A stretch of 50,602 bases of DNA from positions 1 to 50,602 of IMG/VR virus record IMGVR_UViG_3300048583_000524; one strand, given 5' to 3'. Positions 7,679 through 15,441 of the stretch are shown one piece after another; position 1 is the first letter of the stretch; the number at the start of each line of letters is the position of its first letter. The position numbers and the translations under genes are program-made. The DNA comes from a virus. The notes below the pieces were generated by a model. It saw only the letters and a list, made by a program, of their open reading frames with translations, had not been told where the DNA came from and made no database searches.

Positions 7679-8435
7679 TAATGTTGATTTAACTCAATCT
7701 GAAATTGATTCAGCAATTGCTGATGCTAAAATTAAAAAGTATTGGCAGTTAAAAGACGAAAGGGAACGACTGCAAAAAATAGAACTGTTTAAAGAGCTTA
7801 CCAGGCCTTGGAGTGCAGATGAATTAAAAAAAGTAGCACTTGGAAGGGCAAATACATTGGTGAAAAAATCAGGGAAAGAATATTTTGAATTGGATGAGTT
7901 CTCACAACCGGTATTTGATCTGCTTTGCCTTTACTTTTCAAATGATCCAAAATTTGAAGAACATGGCTACAGCCTTCATAAAGGTAATTTACTGATTGGT
8001 GAAGTGGGGGTAGGTAAAACAGAGATGCTTCGTGCATTTGAATATAACAAAAGGCAATGCTTCAAAATGATTACCTGCAGCCAGATAAGCCTTAAGGTTG
8101 ATGAAAATGGAAGTGACTATTGGAAAACATACACAGGTTATATACCCGGCCATGGTAATACTCAGGATTATTATTATCAACCAAATGTTGGATGGTTGTT
8201 TGATGAATTTGGTACTGAGGAGCCAATCAACTGCTATGGAACTAGGGTAGATCCACTTTTCAATATCATTCAAACTCGTTATAACAAAAGAGATAGCGTT
8301 CCATTTTCAAGCCTTCACATGACATCCAATTTAAATGGTGAAATGATGCAGCATAGATATGGGGCACACATCAGGAGCCGGGTAAGAGAAATGTTTAACG
8401 TTATAAAAATTGATGGGGTTGATAGAAGAAAGTAA
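7614..8435 (+). CDS. AAA+ ATPase, DnaC-like helicase loader
   Basis: A 273-residue ATPase. Walker A is GEVGVGKT at about 129-136, Walker B LFDEFG near 196, a sensor-1-like MTSNLNG near 237, and an arginine-finger-like RSRVREMF near 257. The N-terminal ~100 residues are charged and helical, as in helicase-binding domains of DnaC/DnaI loaders. It probably loads the host replicative helicase at the origin marked by the upstream initiator. The start overlaps the initiator by 65 bases; a second in-frame ATG at 7635 has a more A-rich leader and may be the true start. Confidence 0.88.
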   Translation: MDQLKNLMEKSPKKSIIPNLYDNVDLTQSEIDSAIADAKIKKYWQLKDERERLQKIELFKELTRPWSADELKKVALGRANTLVKKSGKEYFELDEFSQPVFDLLCLYFSNDPKFEEHGYSLHKGNLLIGEVGVGKTEMLRAFEYNKRQCFKMITCSQISLKVDENGSDYWKTYTGYIPGHGNTQDYYYQPNVGWLFDEFGTEEPINCYGTRVDPLFNIIQTRYNKRDSVPFSSLHMTSNLNGEMMQHRYGAHIRSRVREMFNVIKIDGVDRRK

Positions 8436-8488
8436 TTAATCACGCCAAAAGGCTGGCGATAATCAACAATCTACAAAAAAGTTAAGCC

Positions 8489-8824
8489 ATGAAAAACATT
8501 TACGTAAACGGCCAATGGGAAGCGCTTGATGGTGAGTATGAGTGTCGCCTTGATCATGCTTACCTGCGAATAAAGGGATGGAAGAAACTGTACTTTAAAA
8601 AGAATAGCACCAAGCCGGCCACCATTCGCCTGCTGATTGATACAAAAGGACCAAGCCAGGATTGGTGGAAACACTGGATCCAGCTTTTTCGGGATGGCAA
8701 GCTGGTGGACCGCTTTCGCATTCGCGACGAAGCAAGCGACACTTTCAGCCGCAATCTGCCTGAGGAAAACGTTGACGGCAACTACATCTACATCATTGAA
8801 AAATTTGAACCAGAAAAAAACTAG
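8489..8824 (+). CDS. Hypothetical early protein
   Basis: A 111-residue protein rich in aromatic and basic residues (ECRLDHAYLRIKGWKKLYFKK, WWKHWIQLFRDGKL). Alternating hydrophobic/charged segments predict a mostly beta fold. No signal peptide, TM helix or catalytic motif is visible. It lies in the early operon between the loader and an HD-domain gene, and the leader ending aagttaagccATG fits the neighbours. Function not recognised. Confidence 0.8.
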   Translation: MKNIYVNGQWEALDGEYECRLDHAYLRIKGWKKLYFKKNSTKPATIRLLIDTKGPSQDWWKHWIQLFRDGKLVDRFRIRDEASDTFSRNLPEENVDGNYIYIIEKFEPEKN

Positions 8825-8894
8825 AAATCTTTTGAGAAAATCGGTTATTAATAATCAAACGATAATTAAAAATTTAAATCAAAATACCAACATT

Positions 8895-9464
8895 ATGAAA
8901 ATTGGAACAAAATCAGTTTTATTCGGAGCTCATTGTTTTATCATCCACCCATGGTTTGTTGCATTCGCCTGGTGGAAATTGTATGGTTTCCCATTTGATC
9001 CCCGGCTATGGGTAGCATTCTTTGTGCATGACATTGGATATCTCGGAAAGCCGAACATGGATGGAGATGAAGGAGAATTGCATCCATACCGTGGAGCTTG
9101 TATAATGGGTGCATTGTTTGGCAAAAAATGGTTTGACTTTACGCTGTATCATTCCAGATTTCTTTCAAAGAAAAATGGAGCGCAATACTCCCGGCTGTGC
9201 GTTGCTGATAAGTTAGCAATTGGAATAACTCCATCATGGCTGTATTTGCCTATGGTGCGAGCAACCGGAGAAATACATGAGTATATGAAGGATGCTGAAA
9301 GGAACTCAGGTGGAAAGATTAAGGTTCAGCAATCACAGAAAGTTTGGTATAGAGAAGTGCAGTTATATGTAAAAAATTGGGTGAAAGAACACAAAGAAAT
9401 AAAGGAAGATACATGGACACCTTCTTCACGGGTGGCTATTAACAAGGAGGGAGTTTGGCAGTAA
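8895..9464 (+). CDS. HD-domain-like metal-dependent phosphohydrolase
   Basis: A 189-residue protein. Candidate metal ligands in HD-superfamily order are H18, H45-D46 (FVHDIGY), H63, H86 and D105 (CVADKLAIG). The HD pair followed by Gly-Tyr and a later Asp is the recognisable core. Such proteins act on nucleotides or phosphodiesters; the substrate is unknown. I chose the ATG at 8895 because it has an A/T-rich leader (aataccaacatt) and the frame upstream only shadows the preceding gene. Context suggests nucleotide metabolism or DNA processing in early infection. Confidence 0.78.
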   Translation: MKIGTKSVLFGAHCFIIHPWFVAFAWWKLYGFPFDPRLWVAFFVHDIGYLGKPNMDGDEGELHPYRGACIMGALFGKKWFDFTLYHSRFLSKKNGAQYSRLCVADKLAIGITPSWLYLPMVRATGEIHEYMKDAERNSGGKIKVQQSQKVWYREVQLYVKNWVKEHKEIKEDTWTPSSRVAINKEGVWQ

Positions 9465-9504
9465 GGATGTAGAAGAATTTAACCAATTTAACTAAAAACA
9501 ATTA

Positions 9505-9753
9505 ATGTGGAGCCTTGAACTACATATAAAACAAAGTTACAATGCTGCTTCCCAGCAGTTTGAAACCGGAGCAAATGATGTATTTGATTCCTGGCATATA
9601 ATCGAATCGGTGGAAACCTATTCAGAAAAACACCAATGGGAAAAAATGGCTGAATGGAAAATGAAGCACAACCTTGACAGTTCAGATAACAATCATTTTT
9701 TCTGCCTTAGCAGATTAAGTCATGGAGTAAATGAGTTCAATGAAGAAAAATAA
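9505..9753 (+). CDS. Hypothetical small early protein
   Basis: An 82-residue protein (MWSLELHIKQSYNAAS...), rich in Ser, Asn, His and Trp, acidic overall, with no recognisable motif. The leader (ctaaaaacaattaATG) is typical of this genome, and the end overlaps the resolvase start by 23 bases, suggesting coupling. Function unknown. Confidence 0.75.
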   Translation: MWSLELHIKQSYNAASQQFETGANDVFDSWHIIESVETYSEKHQWEKMAEWKMKHNLDSSDNNHFFCLSRLSHGVNEFNEEK

Positions 9754-10378
9754 TCGATTTACAATAGAAGATATTGAGCAATTGCAGGCTAAGGGATTAT
9801 TACCCAACCTAAATAATAATGCTCTGATTATGGAAAACCCGCCACCGCCACCTGGTAAGGATAAAAACAATACAAAGGCTACAAAAGCAAAAGACGCACC
9901 CCGGGACGCTGTTCTTATGGGTAGCGTGGTGCGTACTGTTGATGCAAATGTAAGCAAAACCTTTCTCGTTGGTATTGATCCGGATGTGGAGCGCTGCGGC
10001 TTCGCAATAAAGGATAAGGAAACCGATATCATCATTGAAGTGAAAGCCTTACATTTTTTCGATGTAATTAACCGGATAAACAAATTGAAGCAAGAAGGCC
10101 AGGTAATAGTTTATGTAGATGCAGGATGGTTACATTCAAAAAGCAATTGGCATGAAGCTCAAGGGAAAAGGGCTGAGAAAATAGCAAAAAATGTAGGTAA
10201 TTGTCATCAGGTAGGGAAGCTGCTGTGTGAATACTTTAGAAGAAAAGGGCTAAAATATTATGCAATTAAGCCGGTAACGAGCAAAATTGACGGAAAGGCT
10301 TTTGATAGATTGAAGGTATGGAAAGGCCGGACAAATCAAGATATGCGCGATGCGGTTGGGCTTATATTGGGGCGGTGA
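9731..10378 (+). CDS. RuvC-like Holliday junction resolvase
   Basis: A 215-residue protein. Residues 1-75 are a poorly ordered, Pro/Lys-rich leader. The RNase H-like domain follows with D83 in LVGIDPDVERCGFAI, a second acidic strand VIVYVDAGW (D130), and a late acidic helix DMRDAVGLILG (D207). This is the catalytic spacing expected of RuvC-type resolvases, which cleave four-way junctions and here could trim branched DNA before packaging. It closes the early operon. An in-frame ATG at 9740 is an alternative start. Confidence 0.8.
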   Translation: MSSMKKNNRFTIEDIEQLQAKGLLPNLNNNALIMENPPPPPGKDKNNTKATKAKDAPRDAVLMGSVVRTVDANVSKTFLVGIDPDVERCGFAIKDKETDIIIEVKALHFFDVINRINKLKQEGQVIVYVDAGWLHSKSNWHEAQGKRAEKIAKNVGNCHQVGKLLCEYFRRKGLKYYAIKPVTSKIDGKAFDRLKVWKGRTNQDMRDAVGLILGR

Positions 10379-10455
10379 AAAAGAACAAATGCACAATAAA
10401 ATATGTACATTTCGTTTTTTTTATTGGAATTAACTTATAAATTCGCCCAATGAAA

Positions 10456-10484
10456 AAGCCCCAACGCTGCAAACGTTGAGGCTT
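10456..10484 (-). terminator. Candidate intrinsic terminator reading leftward
   Basis: Arms 10456-10466 and 10474-10484 pair over 11 positions with one C/A mismatch and a 7-base loop. Read on the minus strand, the stem is followed immediately by five T residues (complement of 10453-10457). The + strand has no T-run after it, so it fits a minus-strand transcript, perhaps that of the small ORF at 10519-10677. A second GC-rich hairpin follows at 10489-10502. Confidence 0.5.
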
Positions 10485-10518
10485 GGGTGCTCCTGCGGGA
10501 GCGTCTTAGTTAGCGTAA

Positions 10519-10677
10519 TTATTTGTCCTTGAATCTGCATTTAGGGATACATAAAGCTTGGGAGCCCCCAGGCTTTATTTTTTTCCCACTGCGCCAATGG
10601 GTAGACCAATTAAGGAATACCATTTCGCAGTCTCCAATGCAGCCTTGACAAAACGCCTTTTTTCTTGGCTGTTTCAT
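10519..10677 (-). CDS. Possible small Cys-rich protein (52 aa)
   Basis: An open frame on the minus strand from ATG at 10677 to TAA at 10519. The product begins MKQPRKKAFCQGC and has paired cysteines (C-x2-C-x3-C near the start, C-x3-C near the end) in a basic background, like a small metal-binding peptide. Support: it lies in a 445-base gap between + strand genes, is preceded by an A/T-rich leader, and is followed by a minus-strand terminator-like hairpin. Against: a strong + strand terminator lies inside it. Unproven. Confidence 0.35.
   Translation of the reverse strand: MKQPRKKAFCQGCIGDCEMVFLNWSTHWRSGKKIKPGGSQALCIPKCRFKDK
10551..10584 (+). terminator. Intrinsic terminator of the early operon
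   Basis: A 12-bp stem (10551-10562 with 10567-10578, one G-T wobble) closes a 4-base loop and is followed by T residues to 10584. This is a textbook rho-independent terminator on the + strand, 173 bases downstream of the resolvase stop, and probably ends rightward early transcription. Confidence 0.75.
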
Positions 10678-10823
10678 AGACTTGGTTTTTAAATAATAAA
10701 AGCATTTCTAACATTTAGCAAACAAAAGGTTTTAGTAAGTAACATTAAGGATATTTTTTGCACATCAAATTTTAAAGTAATTCTACCTTTCGAAATTTGG
10801 CTTGTTCTCCATAACTTGCATGC

Positions 10824-11132
10824 ATGCCAATTCAGAAAACTGCCTTTCGGGACCGGATCAAAGCCAAGGCAGATTTATACACCTTCCTTTACGAAAGCAC
10901 AGATGATCTGCTCAACCTTTCATCAAACAAAACCCAGCTTGTCAAAGAACTAATACACTATTCCGTCCGTTTCCTTTTTCCAGCTTATAAAACCGCGGAT
11001 GAAATAGAAGCTGAGTGCCGGGAAATATGCTCACTATTCCATTGTTATCCACCTGAAAACATCCGTGCTCTTGTTTCTTCTTCCATGGTTGATAAAGCCT
11101 TTGGAACCTTACCACCTGATTTGAAAAGCTAA
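10824..11132 (+). CDS. Hypothetical protein between early and late regions
   Basis: A 102-residue helical protein (MPIQKTAFRDRIKAKADLYTFLYESTDD...), with a KTQLVKELIHYSVRFLF helix and a Cys/His-containing segment (CREICSLFHCYPPENI). It stands alone between the early terminator and a 334-base gap, so it probably has its own promoter. Its position between early and late regions would suit a regulator, but no HTH is evident. The start at 10824 follows cataacttgcatgc; function unknown. Confidence 0.7.
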   Translation: MPIQKTAFRDRIKAKADLYTFLYESTDDLLNLSSNKTQLVKELIHYSVRFLFPAYKTADEIEAECREICSLFHCYPPENIRALVSSSMVDKAFGTLPPDLKS

Positions 11133-11425
11133 ATTAGGGTAAGAACTTCTTTCTTTATCATTGCCTTCGCAACTGCGAAGTAGTCCATCCCTTATTGTGC
11201 AGCCTCGATGTGTATTACATCCAATTTTATTTCTAAATTTTACTTTTTGTTACCTTTTTTTATAAGTGAGTTCTATTATTACCGAATTGTTATACTAAAA
11301 ACAAATATAACTCTCAATTATCTTTTGCTAAACAAATTAGGCTGTAAAAGATTTACACACCCTGATACAAAAGTCAAAAAAATGTCTGCGATTAAAAAGG
11401 ACACTCCAAATTGATTACTGCAAAA
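11133..11425. other. A/T-rich gap without a convincing gene
   Basis: About 300 bases that are strongly A/T-rich. A short open frame at 11208-11414 encodes a Phe/Tyr/Ile-rich chain with no convincing start and is rejected. A perfect 7-bp inverted repeat with a 2-base loop lies at 11165-11180, without a T-run. The stretch leads into the operator-like site before the ParB-methyltransferase gene and probably holds promoter sequence. Confidence 0.4.
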
Positions 11426-11446
11426 TCGTATTTTATACTACTTTCG
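11426..11446 (+). promoter_or_regulatory. Operator-like site, TAGTA-N5-TACTA family (copy 1)
   Basis: The half-site TACTA at 11436-11440 is preceded after five bases by TCGTA at 11426-11430, one mismatch from TAGTA. The 13-mer GTATTTTATACTA at 11428-11440 recurs exactly at 34021-34033. TACTTTCG at 11439-11446 differs at one position from the Bacteroidota -7 box TAnnTTTG. The site lies 20 bases upstream of the ParB-methyltransferase ATG. Confidence 0.5.
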
Positions 11447-11466
11447 TGACAAAATAAGTCCGAAGC

Positions 11467-12924
11467 ATGGGTAGCATTCAATCCAAAGTCATTGATACCA
11501 AACCAATTAACTGGCGATATCTTAAATTTTTACAGCAAGATGACTTTAAAGGCTGGACAGCGGATGCAAAAAACAGGTTAAAGGAATCTATTACCGCTAA
11601 CCATTTCAGCCAGCCCTTTTACGTATGGCAGGATATGGATGGAACCATTTGGTGCCTTGACGGCCGTCACCGTTTCCTTATACTGAATGAATTAATTGCC
11701 GATGGTTTATCGGTTCCTGAATTACTTCCAGCAACTTTCATCGAGTGCATGAATAAAAAGGAAGCTGCTGAATTGGTGCTGCAGTATTCTTCCGTGTATG
11801 CCCGGGTGCAGGAACAAGGGTTGCTTGATTTCATGAAAGCCTTTGAACTCGACTTCGAAGCCATGAAAATGAAGATTGATCTGCCCGATTTCAATATGCT
11901 TGACTTTGAATTGGACATGAAAGGGCCCGACGAAGTTGCAATTGATATGGCAAAGCGCAGTCTGCAGGAAGATTTCATCGTTCCCCCATTCTCAATACTC
12001 GATACCAGGCAGGGGTATTGGAAGGAGCGCCGGGCGATGTGGGATAAACTATTGCCCGACAGCCAGGAAACACGGGAAGATGTAGAGCTGATGGCAGATA
12101 GCGCCCAGAATAGCGAGATATATGAATTGCGCAATAAAATGCGGGCTGTACTTAGCCGGGATCCTTCATGGGAAGAAATACTCGATGAAGCCAAAAAGAA
12201 AGGTATGAGCCTTTACAAGGGTGCGAGCATCTTCGACCCGGCACTATGCGAGATTGCGTATCGTTGGTTTAATTTACCTGGTGGAACTATTCTGGATCCG
12301 TTTGCCGGTGGATCTGTTAGGGGAATAGTTGCGGGATTACTTGGCTTTGGATATGCAGGGATTGACCTGCGTATTGATCAGGTTGAAGCCAATAGGAAAC
12401 AATATGAAAGCATTAAGGATGATGTATCGGGTGTTTCATGGGCCTGTGGAGATAGTAATGTGGTGCTTGATTCATTTCCTGGGCAATACGATTTCATCTT
12501 TTCCTGCCCACCTTACCATGACCTGGAGAAATACTCAGAAGATCCTGCCGATCTAAGCAATATGAATTATGATGAGTTCCGCGATATCTACACTTCCATC
12601 ATCAAGAAATCAGTGGCCCGGCTAAAGGATAACCGCTTTGCTTGTTTTGTAGTTTCTGAAATACGTGGCAAGGATGGATACAACAAAGGATTCGTGCAGG
12701 ATACAATTGATGCATTTGAAAGTGCCGGTGCAAAGTTTTACAATGATGCAGTATTGATCAACCAAATTGGTAGCGGTGCCATTCGGGCCCGCAGGATGTT
12801 TGAAACAAACCGGAAGCTTTGTAAAGTGCATCAGAATGTTTTGGTATTTTTTAAAGGGGATTGGAAGACGGTGAAGGAAAATTATCCTGAAATCAGCACA
12901 GCCGAAATGGTTGAAGAAACTTAA
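11467..12924 (+). CDS. ParB-like/DNA methyltransferase fusion
   Basis: A 485-residue protein in two parts. The N-terminal ~150 residues are a ParB-like nuclease/NTPase-type domain with CLDGRHRF near 62-69. The C-terminal half is a Rossmann methyltransferase: motif I DPFAGGS at about 277 and catalytic motif IV SCPPY at about 346, the order and (S/N/D)PPY form of N6-adenine or N4-cytosine enzymes. It probably modifies phage DNA against host restriction. It opens the packaging operon, directly behind an operator-like site and ahead of the terminase genes, suggesting late modification of DNA to be packaged. The target sequence cannot be read from the gene. Confidence 0.9.
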   Translation: MGSIQSKVIDTKPINWRYLKFLQQDDFKGWTADAKNRLKESITANHFSQPFYVWQDMDGTIWCLDGRHRFLILNELIADGLSVPELLPATFIECMNKKEAAELVLQYSSVYARVQEQGLLDFMKAFELDFEAMKMKIDLPDFNMLDFELDMKGPDEVAIDMAKRSLQEDFIVPPFSILDTRQGYWKERRAMWDKLLPDSQETREDVELMADSAQNSEIYELRNKMRAVLSRDPSWEEILDEAKKKGMSLYKGASIFDPALCEIAYRWFNLPGGTILDPFAGGSVRGIVAGLLGFGYAGIDLRIDQVEANRKQYESIKDDVSGVSWACGDSNVVLDSFPGQYDFIFSCPPYHDLEKYSEDPADLSNMNYDEFRDIYTSIIKKSVARLKDNRFACFVVSEIRGKDGYNKGFVQDTIDAFESAGAKFYNDAVLINQIGSGAIRARRMFETNRKLCKVHQNVLVFFKGDWKTVKENYPEISTAEMVEET

Positions 12925-13189
12925 AAGATAATTGCTCTTTGTCTTGATAAGGTCGTTATCTCTCCCCAATATTGCCTTGTGAGACAAGAGCGGACAGCCT
13001 TAGTGCAACGTGCCCCAGGTTCTCACAAGGCCTTATGTTATATTTTCTACCATGCCGCAAGCGTGGGTCTTTTGAGATGGTTTTGAGCCTTAATCAAATC
13101 CTTTGAAAAGAAACGGTGGCATCGAAAGGTGACCACCGTACCGGTTAACTGGCGAATAACTAATTTGCCGCTCCAAAAAACTGAGCGGT
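12925..13189 (+). other. Hairpin-rich region upstream of terminase genes (candidate leader RNA or cos/pac)
   Basis: The region contains at least five paired segments: a perfect 11-bp pair 12974-12984 with 13021-13031; GCTCTTTGTCT (12934-12944) pairing with 12982-12991 with one bulge, mutually exclusive at its edge with the first; a 6-bp stem at 13050-13066; a perfect 7-bp stem, 13113-13119 with 13133-13139; and a perfect GC-rich 6-bp stem, 13168-13173 with 13183-13188, ending one base before the ATG at 13190. Such density suggests a structured RNA, a translational control element or a packaging site. No known RNA family was recognised. Confidence 0.4.
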
Positions 13190-13429
13190 ATGGATGAACA
13201 GGAAAAACTAATGATTATGCAAGCAACAATTTCAAACGTCAAGGACTTGCTGCAGAAGCGCCTTAACAGCCGCATCGAAATGATGAATACCCTTGCATCC
13301 AGCCCAATGGATGGCCTTCCTGAGAAGGTGCAAGAACTCCGTGAACGCGAAGCGGAAAAAACCCGGGCAGTCATTACCGAGCAAAAGGATCTTCTTGAAC
13401 TTCTCAAAATGCTTTTCCCACAAACATGA
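13190..13429 (+). CDS. Small coiled-coil protein preceding terminase
   Basis: A 79-residue, almost wholly helical, charged protein (MDEQEKLMIMQATISNVKDLLQKRL... LREREAEKTRAVITEQKDLLELLKMLF) with heptad-like leucine spacing, so probably a coiled coil. It ends five bases before the small terminase ATG and may be a packaging accessory; function unknown. Its ATG sits directly after a GC-rich hairpin. Confidence 0.78.
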   Translation: MDEQEKLMIMQATISNVKDLLQKRLNSRIEMMNTLASSPMDGLPEKVQELREREAEKTRAVITEQKDLLELLKMLFPQT

Positions 13430-13433
13430 GCCT

Positions 13434-13853
13434 ATGGCACTAATTGATAAAATAGAGTTTGAGAAGCGGGTGCGAATGGTCCAGGAATGGATCATTGAAG
13501 ATTGGCCGGAAGCCGATATTCGAAATAATATAATGAAGACCTGGAAGGTTTGCGACAGGCAGTCTCGAAGGTATGTAGCTGAAGCAAGGAAGCGTTGGGC
13601 CGGGGAAAACCAAAAAGAAGTCGATGAAAGGCGTCGCCTTCGCATCGAGAGCCTGAAAAAATTAAAGCGATCGTTAAAAGAACAATATAAGGGCTCACCA
13701 TCAGGAATATTTGCAGTACTGGCCGTTGACAAAGAAATCATTAAACTCGAAGGACTTGACCCTGCAATAAAGGTTCAGCATACCGGTGCAGGTGGTGGGC
13801 CCATTCAAACCGAAACGACCCATAAAGTGGTTTTCGAAGACTATGCCAAATGA
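13434..13853 (+). CDS. terS: Terminase small subunit
   Basis: A 139-residue protein. Residues 14-50 form a helix-turn-helix of small-terminase type (VQEWIIEDWPEADIRNNIM, WKVCDRQSRRYVAEARKRW), followed by a basic helical oligomerisation region and a short flexible tail. It recognises phage DNA for packaging and hands it to the large subunit. The ATG at 13434 was chosen, immediately after the preceding stop; the upstream open frame only shadows that gene. It overlaps the large subunit start by 11 bases, as expected for a terminase pair. Confidence 0.83.
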   Translation: MALIDKIEFEKRVRMVQEWIIEDWPEADIRNNIMKTWKVCDRQSRRYVAEARKRWAGENQKEVDERRRLRIESLKKLKRSLKEQYKGSPSGIFAVLAVDKEIIKLEGLDPAIKVQHTGAGGGPIQTETTHKVVFEDYAK

Positions 13854-15204
13854 TGCCACCTTTCATTTCAACAAAGTTTATAAGCCGGTATTTACCACTA
13901 AGGCAAGATATATATTTTGTTGGGGTGGCCGTGGCCGTGGTGGATCCCACTTTGGCACTGATTACTTTCTTTATAAAATGACCCAACCAGAGTACTTCCG
14001 TGGCGTGATCATGCGCTCGGTTTACTCTGATATCAAAGATTCCCTTTACCAGGATTGGAAAGACCGGCTGGAATCAAGCGATTTCCCTGAAGAAGATTTC
14101 ACTATTACCGACAGTAAGAAATCAGCTATTTACAAACCCACAGGAAATGGTTTCATTGCAAAGGGCTTCAAAAAATCTTCCGGCAGCCAGAGCGCAAAAC
14201 TTAAATCGTTAGCCGGTATTACCCATATCATTATTGAAGAAGCCGAGGAAGTCGATGAAGAAGACTTCAATAAACTAGATGACTCTATCCGTACCAATAA
14301 GATTGAGAACATTCAAATCATCCTGCTTTTCAATCCACCAAATAAGAATCATTGGTTGATGAAAAGGTTCTTTAATCTGGAAGATTGCGGGCTATTAGAT
14401 GAAAAGAACAAGCCGCTTCCTTATTATAAGGCGATACCTAAAGCTATACCCGAGCTGTTGGCAATTCATTCAACCTATCAGGATAACATCAAGAATTTAA
14501 ACGAAAAGACCATATCCAAATACCGTGGATATGGAGATCCAGATAACAACTTCTACAACCCTGAAAAGTATTATGTAGATGTTTGCGGGTTGGTACCTGA
14601 AGGTGCCAGGGGCCGCATATATCGCAACTGGAAGGTTATATCAAGCGCTTTTTTTGATAGCCTTCCCTACCCTTCATTCTATGGCCTTGACTTTGGCTAT
14701 AGCGATGATCCGGTGGCGCTCGTAGAAATAAAGAGCCACAACAATCGTAATTTTTACCGGGAGATTGTCTATGAGCCTGGGCTTACTAACCCGGCACTGG
14801 CCAGCCTGATGAAGGTTCGTGGGGTAAATAAGAAGGCGCCAATTTATGCGGATAGTGGAGAACCAAAGAGTATTAAGGAGTTACGAGACCTTGGCTTTAA
14901 TGTTCTTCCTGCAGATAAGGGCCCTGATAGCGTACTGTTTGGCATTAAGCAGATAAGTGCCATGGAGAACTATGTTACCCAGGAAAGCGAGCATATTTGG
15001 TTTGAGAACCAGGAGTATAAATGGATGCTTGATGCCAATAAGGAGCCGACAGACACACCAAGGGATAAACATAATCATGCCAAAGATGGGATTAGATATG
15101 GGGTAACCATGCACAGGAATATGAAGCGGAAGCGGAAAGTTGTGGTGGGTTCTGGTACTACTATTGAGCCGGCTAAGAAAAAAAATCCTTTGGAATGGGT
15201 GTAG
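13843..15204 (+). CDS. terL: Terminase large subunit
   Basis: A 453-residue packaging motor and nuclease. The adenine/Walker A region is CWGGRGRGGSH at 26-36, Walker B with catalytic Glu is HIIIEEAEE near 128-136, and the coupling motif follows (LLFNPPN). The RNase H-like nuclease has D in GLDFGYSDDP near 285, IYADSGEPKS, and a final acidic KDGIRYG. Overall it resembles the PBSX-type family. The ATG at 13843 overlaps the small subunit by 11 bases. It drives DNA into proheads and cuts the concatemer. Unusually, portal and capsid are not next to it: a minus-strand block begins 12 bases downstream. Confidence 0.92.
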   Translation: MPNDATFHFNKVYKPVFTTKARYIFCWGGRGRGGSHFGTDYFLYKMTQPEYFRGVIMRSVYSDIKDSLYQDWKDRLESSDFPEEDFTITDSKKSAIYKPTGNGFIAKGFKKSSGSQSAKLKSLAGITHIIIEEAEEVDEEDFNKLDDSIRTNKIENIQIILLFNPPNKNHWLMKRFFNLEDCGLLDEKNKPLPYYKAIPKAIPELLAIHSTYQDNIKNLNEKTISKYRGYGDPDNNFYNPEKYYVDVCGLVPEGARGRIYRNWKVISSAFFDSLPYPSFYGLDFGYSDDPVALVEIKSHNNRNFYREIVYEPGLTNPALASLMKVRGVNKKAPIYADSGEPKSIKELRDLGFNVLPADKGPDSVLFGIKQISAMENYVTQESEHIWFENQEYKWMLDANKEPTDTPRDKHNHAKDGIRYGVTMHRNMKRKRKVVVGSGTTIEPAKKKNPLEWV

Positions 15205-15216
15205 GTGTCAAGGGTG

Positions 15217-15441
15217 TCAAGATTCTGGAATAGAGTGGCTGATTAAATTAATATTTACTGTCGCACCATCTATTTCCGATCCATTAGCAACCTTTACAAC
15301 GATCTTGTTTTTATGAACAGAAGTAACATCGCCTAGTAATTTCCCATTTTGATATAGTTTTCCCTTTTCAACACTTATGATTTTAAATGGTGCCGATGCA
15401 GAATGGCAGGGGCTAATTGGTTCAAATTTCTTATATATCAT
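15217..15441 (-). CDS. Hypothetical protein, last gene of leftward block
   Basis: A 74-residue beta-rich protein (MIYKKFEPISPCHSAS... KGKLYQNGKLLGDVTSVHKNKIVVKVANGSEIDG). The ATG at 15441 overlaps the end of the upstream gene by 11 bases and is preferred over more distal in-frame starts that fall inside that gene. The small barrel-like pattern could be an SH3-like fold. It converges on terL with only 12 bases between and no obvious terminator. Function unknown. Confidence 0.65.
   Translation of the reverse strand: MIYKKFEPISPCHSASAPFKIISVEKGKLYQNGKLLGDVTSVHKNKIVVKVANGSEIDGATVNINLISHSIPES

Noticed and set aside
8637-8894. In-frame upstream extension of the HD-like gene
   Set aside because: It overlaps the preceding gene almost completely; the ATG at 8895 has the correct type of leader.
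11208-11414. A 68-codon + strand frame rich in Phe/Tyr/Ile
   Set aside because: It lies in very A/T-rich sequence, ends in low-complexity Lys/Thr, has no good leader and overlaps the promoter region of the next gene; probably chance.
13293-13433. In-frame upstream extension of the small terminase
   Set aside because: It shadows the preceding coiled-coil gene; the ATG at 13434 gives the expected small terminase start.
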